NCBI GenBank assembly: GCA_012269545.1
Contig: JAAXKB010000037.1
Coordinates: 74,882-138,881, forward strand
From: Gammaproteobacteria bacterium
GTDB lineage: Bacteria; Pseudomonadota; Gammaproteobacteria; Pseudomonadales; Azotimanducaceae
Direction of reading: 5' to 3'
DNA length: 64,000 bases
A program made the translations under genes and the position numbers. Below, piece by piece: positions 59,830 through 64,000 of the stretch (position 1 is the stretch's first letter; each line of letters begins with the position of its first letter). The notes beneath the pieces were generated by a model. It ran no database searches, was not told the DNA's origin, and saw only the letters and a program-made list of their open reading frames with translations.

Positions 59830-62265
59830 CTAGAACGTCTTGCCGAGCTCAAACTGGAAGCTTTCTTCTTCGTCGAAGAATTTGGTGTTCATGGGTTTTG
59901 ATATGGCGAAGGTCAGCGGACCGAAGCCGCTCAACCAACTCAGCCCAACACCCGCCGAGTATCGCAACTCGTCCGTATCGAAATCAAAGCAATTGGTACT
60001 CACCGTTGGACATTCTGTGTTGAATACATTTCCCGCGTCGAAAAAGAATGCCGGACGAAACTGACGGTTATCTTCCACAAAGGGTAACGGGAATATCACC
60101 TCAGCAGAGAACTCCACCAGCAAGTTGCCGCCGAAAGGCTGGCCATAGCGGCCGTCGTTATCAAAATTACCGATGATGATGGGGTTGCCATTGGCATCCA
60201 GCGGCGGCGTGCTTCGCGGCCCTAGGGTTGAGTTCTCGAATCCGCGGATCGATCCAAAACCGCCGGCAAAGAAGTGTTCGTAGAACGGCATAGACGGGGT
60301 ATCACCGTAACTGTCGCCATAGCCAAGCTCAGTTCTCAGCTTGAGCGTGAAAATGTTGGTCAGGGGAAAATATTTTTCGCCCTGATAGGTGAGCTTGTAA
60401 AATTCTTGATCACTGCCCGGTGCGGAAAGCACAAGACCGATGGATTGGGACGAGCCACGGTCGGCAAAAACGCCGCGGTTCAAGGTAGAGCGAATCCACG
60501 ACAAATTCGCTTTGAAGTTCAACGCATCGGCGCCACTGCGATCGATAAACTCCGAAATTTCCTGAGCCGCCGCGAAGCCTTCTCTGATTTCTGTGAACTC
60601 CACGTTCATGCCGAAATTGATTCGCTGAGTTTCGCCAATCGGGAAACCAAAGGTGACGCCGCCACCTGCGGAATCCGTACTGTATCGGGCAATATTTCGG
60701 GCGTCGTAGTCGAGTCTGCGCAGAAACAGGCTGTAGCCCCGGCTGATACCATCCAAGGTGAAGTACGGATCAAAGAAATTGAAGTTGACAGCTTGCTGAT
60801 ACTCCGAGTAGTTGACCCCCACAGATAGCGAATTACCGCTGCCCTGCAAATTGGACTGCTGGTAGTTCGCGCCCAAAATCAAGCCATACCCTTGAGAGTA
60901 GGCCAACGTACCCGAGATCGCGCCGGAGGGCTGCTCTTCAACAGAGAACTCCACGTCGATTTGGTCATCGGACCCGGGTACTTGCGGTGTTTCGACTTCT
61001 ACGCCTTTGAAATAGCCCAATCGTTCAAGCCGAACTTTGGACAAATCGATTTGCGCGGTTGAAGCCCACCCGGCTTCCATTTGACGAACTTCCCGACGCA
61101 TGACTTCATCTTGGGTCAACTCGTTACCGGTGAAACTAATCCGGCGCACGTAGGCACGCTTGCCTGCATCAACAAAGAACTCGATGTCCACCGTGCCATC
61201 GTCGTTCAGTTTGGGTACACCACTGGCAGTCGCGAAAGTGAAACCACCATTGCCGAGGGCTCCAGTCAGACGCTCTTCCGTTGCAGTAATCATGGCCTGC
61301 GAAAATGTTTGACCGCTCGACACGATGATCAGACTTTCCAGATCTGCAGCGCGCACATCGCCTAGCTCGCCAACAAGATTGACCTCGTTAATTGTGAAGA
61401 CCTCACCCTCGTCTAGGCCCATCGTAATGTAGACCTGCTGACGATCCGGCGTAATGCTGACCTGCGTTGAGGTAATGCTGAAATCGGCATAACCCCGGTC
61501 TTTGTAGAACGCCTCTATCGTCTCTAAATCGCCGGAGAGTTTCTCTCGGGCGTATTTGTCGTCATTGCGGTAGAAAGACAAAATCGAGCGGTGCTTGAGT
61601 TCTAGGTTGTCCAGCAGTTCTGCCTCGGTGAACGCTTTATTGCCGACAAAGTTGATGTGACGGATACCCGAACTCTTCCCCTCTTCGATCTCGATTTTAA
61701 GGTTGACTCGGTTGCGCGGCAGGTCCTCAATCTCGGTGTTAATGGATGCCCCATAGCGGCCTTGGGCAACATACTGACGTTCCAACTCCAGCCCCATTCG
61801 CTCCAGAGTTGCCTGTTTGAAAATTTCGCCTTCCTGTAAACCCTGATCGGCCAGACCTTCCAGCAACGCATCAGTTTCGATTGCTTTGTTTCCGTCTAAC
61901 TCGATCGATTCGATGGCTGGACGTTCCGCCATGGTAACGATCAACACGGATCCGTCCCGAGCGATCTTAATGTCGTTAAAATAGCCCGAAGCAAACAGCG
62001 CCCGGGTGATTTGACGAACGGCAACGTTGTCGACGCGATCGCCCACACTGACCGGGATGATGTTGAAAACCGTGCCAGCAGAAACTCGCTGCAAACCCTG
62101 CAAGCGAACGTCAGCGACGATGAACTCGGTACCCTGATTGAGGTTGTAGGATTGCAAAGGCTGCGCGGCAGCTTGGACGCCGGGACCAAACAATCCGACA
62201 CCGGCGAATACGATGAGGCTTACATATAGTGACTTAGTCCAAGTCTTTCTTAAACGAACCCGCAT
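59830..62265 (-). CDS. bamA: Outer membrane assembly factor BamA
   Basis: 811 residues from the ATG at 62265, which has GGAAC upstream; a GTG at 62277 is also in frame. A signal peptide ends near GVQAAA, followed by five POTRA domains (e.g. FIVADVRLQGLQRVS, HINFVGNKAF, RRISFTGNELTQDEV), and a 16-strand barrel. The VRGF-type motif reads GFGSIRGFENSTLGPRS, and the protein ends in the C-terminal Phe of KTF. BamA is the catalytic core of outer-membrane protein insertion. Confidence 0.98.
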   Translation of the reverse strand: MRVRLRKTWTKSLYVSLIVFAGVGLFGPGVQAAAQPLQSYNLNQGTEFIVADVRLQGLQRVSAGTVFNIIPVSVGDRVDNVAVRQITRALFASGYFNDIKIARDGSVLIVTMAERPAIESIELDGNKAIETDALLEGLADQGLQEGEIFKQATLERMGLELERQYVAQGRYGASINTEIEDLPRNRVNLKIEIEEGKSSGIRHINFVGNKAFTEAELLDNLELKHRSILSFYRNDDKYAREKLSGDLETIEAFYKDRGYADFSITSTQVSITPDRQQVYITMGLDEGEVFTINEVNLVGELGDVRAADLESLIIVSSGQTFSQAMITATEERLTGALGNGGFTFATASGVPKLNDDGTVDIEFFVDAGKRAYVRRISFTGNELTQDEVMRREVRQMEAGWASTAQIDLSKVRLERLGYFKGVEVETPQVPGSDDQIDVEFSVEEQPSGAISGTLAYSQGYGLILGANYQQSNLQGSGNSLSVGVNYSEYQQAVNFNFFDPYFTLDGISRGYSLFLRRLDYDARNIARYSTDSAGGGVTFGFPIGETQRINFGMNVEFTEIREGFAAAQEISEFIDRSGADALNFKANLSWIRSTLNRGVFADRGSSQSIGLVLSAPGSDQEFYKLTYQGEKYFPLTNIFTLKLRTELGYGDSYGDTPSMPFYEHFFAGGFGSIRGFENSTLGPRSTPPLDANGNPIIIGNFDNDGRYGQPFGGNLLVEFSAEVIFPLPFVEDNRQFRPAFFFDAGNVFNTECPTVSTNCFDFDTDELRYSAGVGLSWLSGFGPLTFAISKPMNTKFFDEEESFQFELGKTF

Positions 62266-62381
62266 GTATCGTTCCACTTTATTTTTTCAGCCACAGCTGC
62301 TTTGCCACCATTTCAACGTCTTGCCCGCTAGCGAGCCCTTCGATTAGCCGTCCGAAGAAGGCGCAAGGGTAAACGCGCACC

Positions 62382-63728
62382 TTACAACAGTCGAGCCAAA
62401 TCGTTGTAGGTTACAAAAATCATGACCGCCCCGAGAAGTATGATACCTATTTGCATGACGCTCATCTGCAGCCGATCAGAGAGCGGCTTGCCGCGCAACA
62501 TTTCCAAGGTGGTGAAAACAACATGCCCACCGTCCAACATCGGTATGGGTAGCAAATTCAACACACCCAATGACACACTCATCAACGCCATAATGTTGAG
62601 AAAAAACTGCCAGCCCACTCGTACCGAGTCGCCGGCAATTTTAACGATGCCCACCGGTCCCACAAGGTTCTCAGCAGATACACTCCCTGCGATCATTTTT
62701 TTCATCATACTCAGGGTCATGACCGTCATGTCCCAAGTTTTGGCAGCGCCAAGCTGGGTGGCTTTAAACGCGCCGTACTGGACTTTTTCTCGCACCGGTG
62801 CCACGCCAAGCCGCCCTGCTGTGCTGCCATCTGCAGCAGTCACCGCCTCTGGAACAGCACGAACGAACAACGTTCTACCCTCACGCAGCACTTCAAAAGT
62901 GAGCTCTCGACCCGGTGAGTTAACAATATGAGAAACCCAGTCCGACCACTGGCTGACTGGCTCGCCATTCACGCCAACGATCCAATCTCCCGGTTGCAGG
63001 CCGGCCTTTGCAGCCGCCGACCCCGCGACGACCTGACCCACGACGCTCAGACGAATGGGTCTTAAACCAAGCGAGCCAAACAAATCCGGCTCACCAACCC
63101 CTTGATGCCAGTTGGTTATCTGCAGCGACACTTCAGACGCCTGCGCTGAGGCCAGATCGACGACCCCTAAAACGATGTCACCACTTTCGCCCAATCGGTC
63201 GCCCAACCCCATGGCTATGTCTTGGTAGTTTTGCACCGAGGCTCCATCAACAGCTACCACTTCAAAGGGCGACATCAACTTGGTTTCGGCCAAAGCGCTA
63301 CCCGGCTCAGCGCCCGCAAAGGTCGGCGTGAACTGCAACGAGCCCGCCATGAACAACGCTGCATAGATCGCAATCGCAAGTATGAAATTGGCGATTGGTC
63401 CGGCTAAGGAGATCGCAATTCGCCACAGTGGTGACAGGTGGGTATAACCCAAAGCATTCGGGGGCACGGAACCTTCTACCGCTTCGGCATTAATCACGGG
63501 ATCCCGGTCATCATACATCTGCACATAGCCGCCAAAGGGAATCGCCGCCAACACGAATTCTGTTCCGTAACGATCAGACCAACGCAGCAGCGGACGACCG
63601 AAGCCCACTGAAAATCTCACCACATGCACGCCAGAGCGTCGCGCAACGATAAAGTGGCCAAATTCATGAAAAACGACGATCACGCCTAACAGCAGCAAGA
63701 ACGCTAGCGGGTATTGCAACCAGTCCAT
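62382..63728 (-). CDS. rseP: RIP metalloprotease RseP
   Basis: 448 residues from the ATG at 63728, which overlaps the cdsA stop in a TGATG arrangement; a TTG 15 nt upstream is also in frame. The zinc motif HEFGH is at 21-25, two PDZ domains lie in the middle, and NLLPIPMLDGGHV provides the third ligand. RseP cleaves the anti-sigma factor RseA and spent signal peptides. It sits in the usual cdsA-rseP-bamA order. Confidence 0.97.
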   Translation of the reverse strand: MDWLQYPLAFLLLLGVIVVFHEFGHFIVARRSGVHVVRFSVGFGRPLLRWSDRYGTEFVLAAIPFGGYVQMYDDRDPVINAEAVEGSVPPNALGYTHLSPLWRIAISLAGPIANFILAIAIYAALFMAGSLQFTPTFAGAEPGSALAETKLMSPFEVVAVDGASVQNYQDIAMGLGDRLGESGDIVLGVVDLASAQASEVSLQITNWHQGVGEPDLFGSLGLRPIRLSVVGQVVAGSAAAKAGLQPGDWIVGVNGEPVSQWSDWVSHIVNSPGRELTFEVLREGRTLFVRAVPEAVTAADGSTAGRLGVAPVREKVQYGAFKATQLGAAKTWDMTVMTLSMMKKMIAGSVSAENLVGPVGIVKIAGDSVRVGWQFFLNIMALMSVSLGVLNLLPIPMLDGGHVVFTTLEMLRGKPLSDRLQMSVMQIGIILLGAVMIFVTYNDLARLL

Positions 63729-64000
63729 CAAACGATGCTCCAAACCAAAAACGGCAGAACCGCCACTATGGAATCAATACGGTCGAGTACCCCGCCGTGA
63801 CCGGGCAATATATTGCCTGAATCCTTAACACCCGAAACTCGCTTTAAAAGGCTCTCAAACAAGTCGCCAAAGATCGAAATGACACTCATCGTTATCGTGA
63901 GCCCTACGGCAGCGTAGAAATCCAGCCCGTCGGTTTAGATAAGTGAGCTCTCACACATAAACAACGCAAAACCCAGACCTACAAATGCGCCTGATCGAGA
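63728..64000 (-). pseudogene. cdsA: Phosphatidate cytidylyltransferase CdsA, C-terminal part with in-frame TAA
   Basis: The frame reading into the window ends with the CdsA signature: [32 protein letters not shown] and a final membrane helix. Further up the same frame the preceding membrane segment is also CdsA-like, but a TAA at 63937-63935 interrupts it. The family resemblance continues in the same frame on both sides, so a substitution rather than a frameshift is implied. CdsA makes CDP-diacylglycerol and is essential in most bacteria, so a sequence error, a second copy or a recent inactivation must be considered. Partial at the window edge. Confidence 0.8.

Overview
The window is a chromosomal segment of an aerobic, heterotrophic gammaproteobacterium. 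The housekeeping gene order (cdsA-rseP-bamA-skp-lpxD-fabZ-lpxA-lpxB-rnhB-dnaE; pyrG-kdsA-eno-ftsB; recA-recX-alaS-lysC) is typical of Gammaproteobacteria. The abundance of acyl-CoA dehydrogenases, TauD-type dioxygenases and a GMC oxidoreductase suggests a marine, Halieaceae/OM60-like relative. That placement is inference from gene content only. Genes are dense, often overlap by 1-11 nt, and no insertion sequence, prophage or CRISPR array was seen.

Layout. 1-2.8 kb: end of dusA, a TerB-like gene, and an HsbR/HsbA-like phosphatase/STAS signalling pair. 2.9-14.1 kb: a long minus-strand run with hrpA, a VWA/MoxR pair, a small membrane protein, ycgN, ycgL, rnd, recR, ybaB and dnaX. 14.1-15.4 kb: a glycerophosphodiester phosphodiesterase, tRNA-Ser(GCU), and a degenerate tandem copy of the tRNA 3' end with its flank. 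15.4-32.7 kb is the accessory region: MFS transporter, aldehyde dehydrogenase with TetR regulator, a GrdB-like gene read through an in-frame UGA (a probable selenoprotein) overlapping a TauD dioxygenase gene, a VOC protein, a Tag-like protein, a second TauD dioxygenase, a beta-oxidation-type set (SDR, two acyl-CoA dehydrogenases, thiolase), a catalytically degraded prepilin-peptidase homologue, a lipoprotein, and a GMC oxidoreductase-SDR pair. 32.8-64 kb is core housekeeping: lysC, alaS, recX, recA, mutS, fdxA, nlpD, a DUF368 (PopT-type) transporter, pcm, truD, ftsB, eno, kdsA, pyrG, tilS, dnaE, rnhB, the lipid A and outer-membrane assembly cluster, rseP and the broken-looking end of cdsA.

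The most notable item is the selenoprotein. The two open frames at 19534-20001 and 20041-20751 are one frame interrupted only by TGA at 19999-20001. The context reads Val-Sec-Pro-Asn-Cys, and a perfect 7-bp hairpin lies 11 nt downstream, as expected for a bacterial SECIS. Its stop codon overlaps the start of a TauD/TfdA-family Fe(II)/2-oxoglutarate dioxygenase gene, so the two are probably co-translated.

Other points worth a second look are a 20-bp tandem repeat array between a LexA-type promoter and recA, in-frame TAA codons in an acyl-CoA dehydrogenase and in the essential gene cdsA, a thiolase lacking its last strand, an RNase HII with GIG in place of GRG, and the absence of rpoS, surE, ispDF, csrA, cinA and accA from their usual neighbourhoods.
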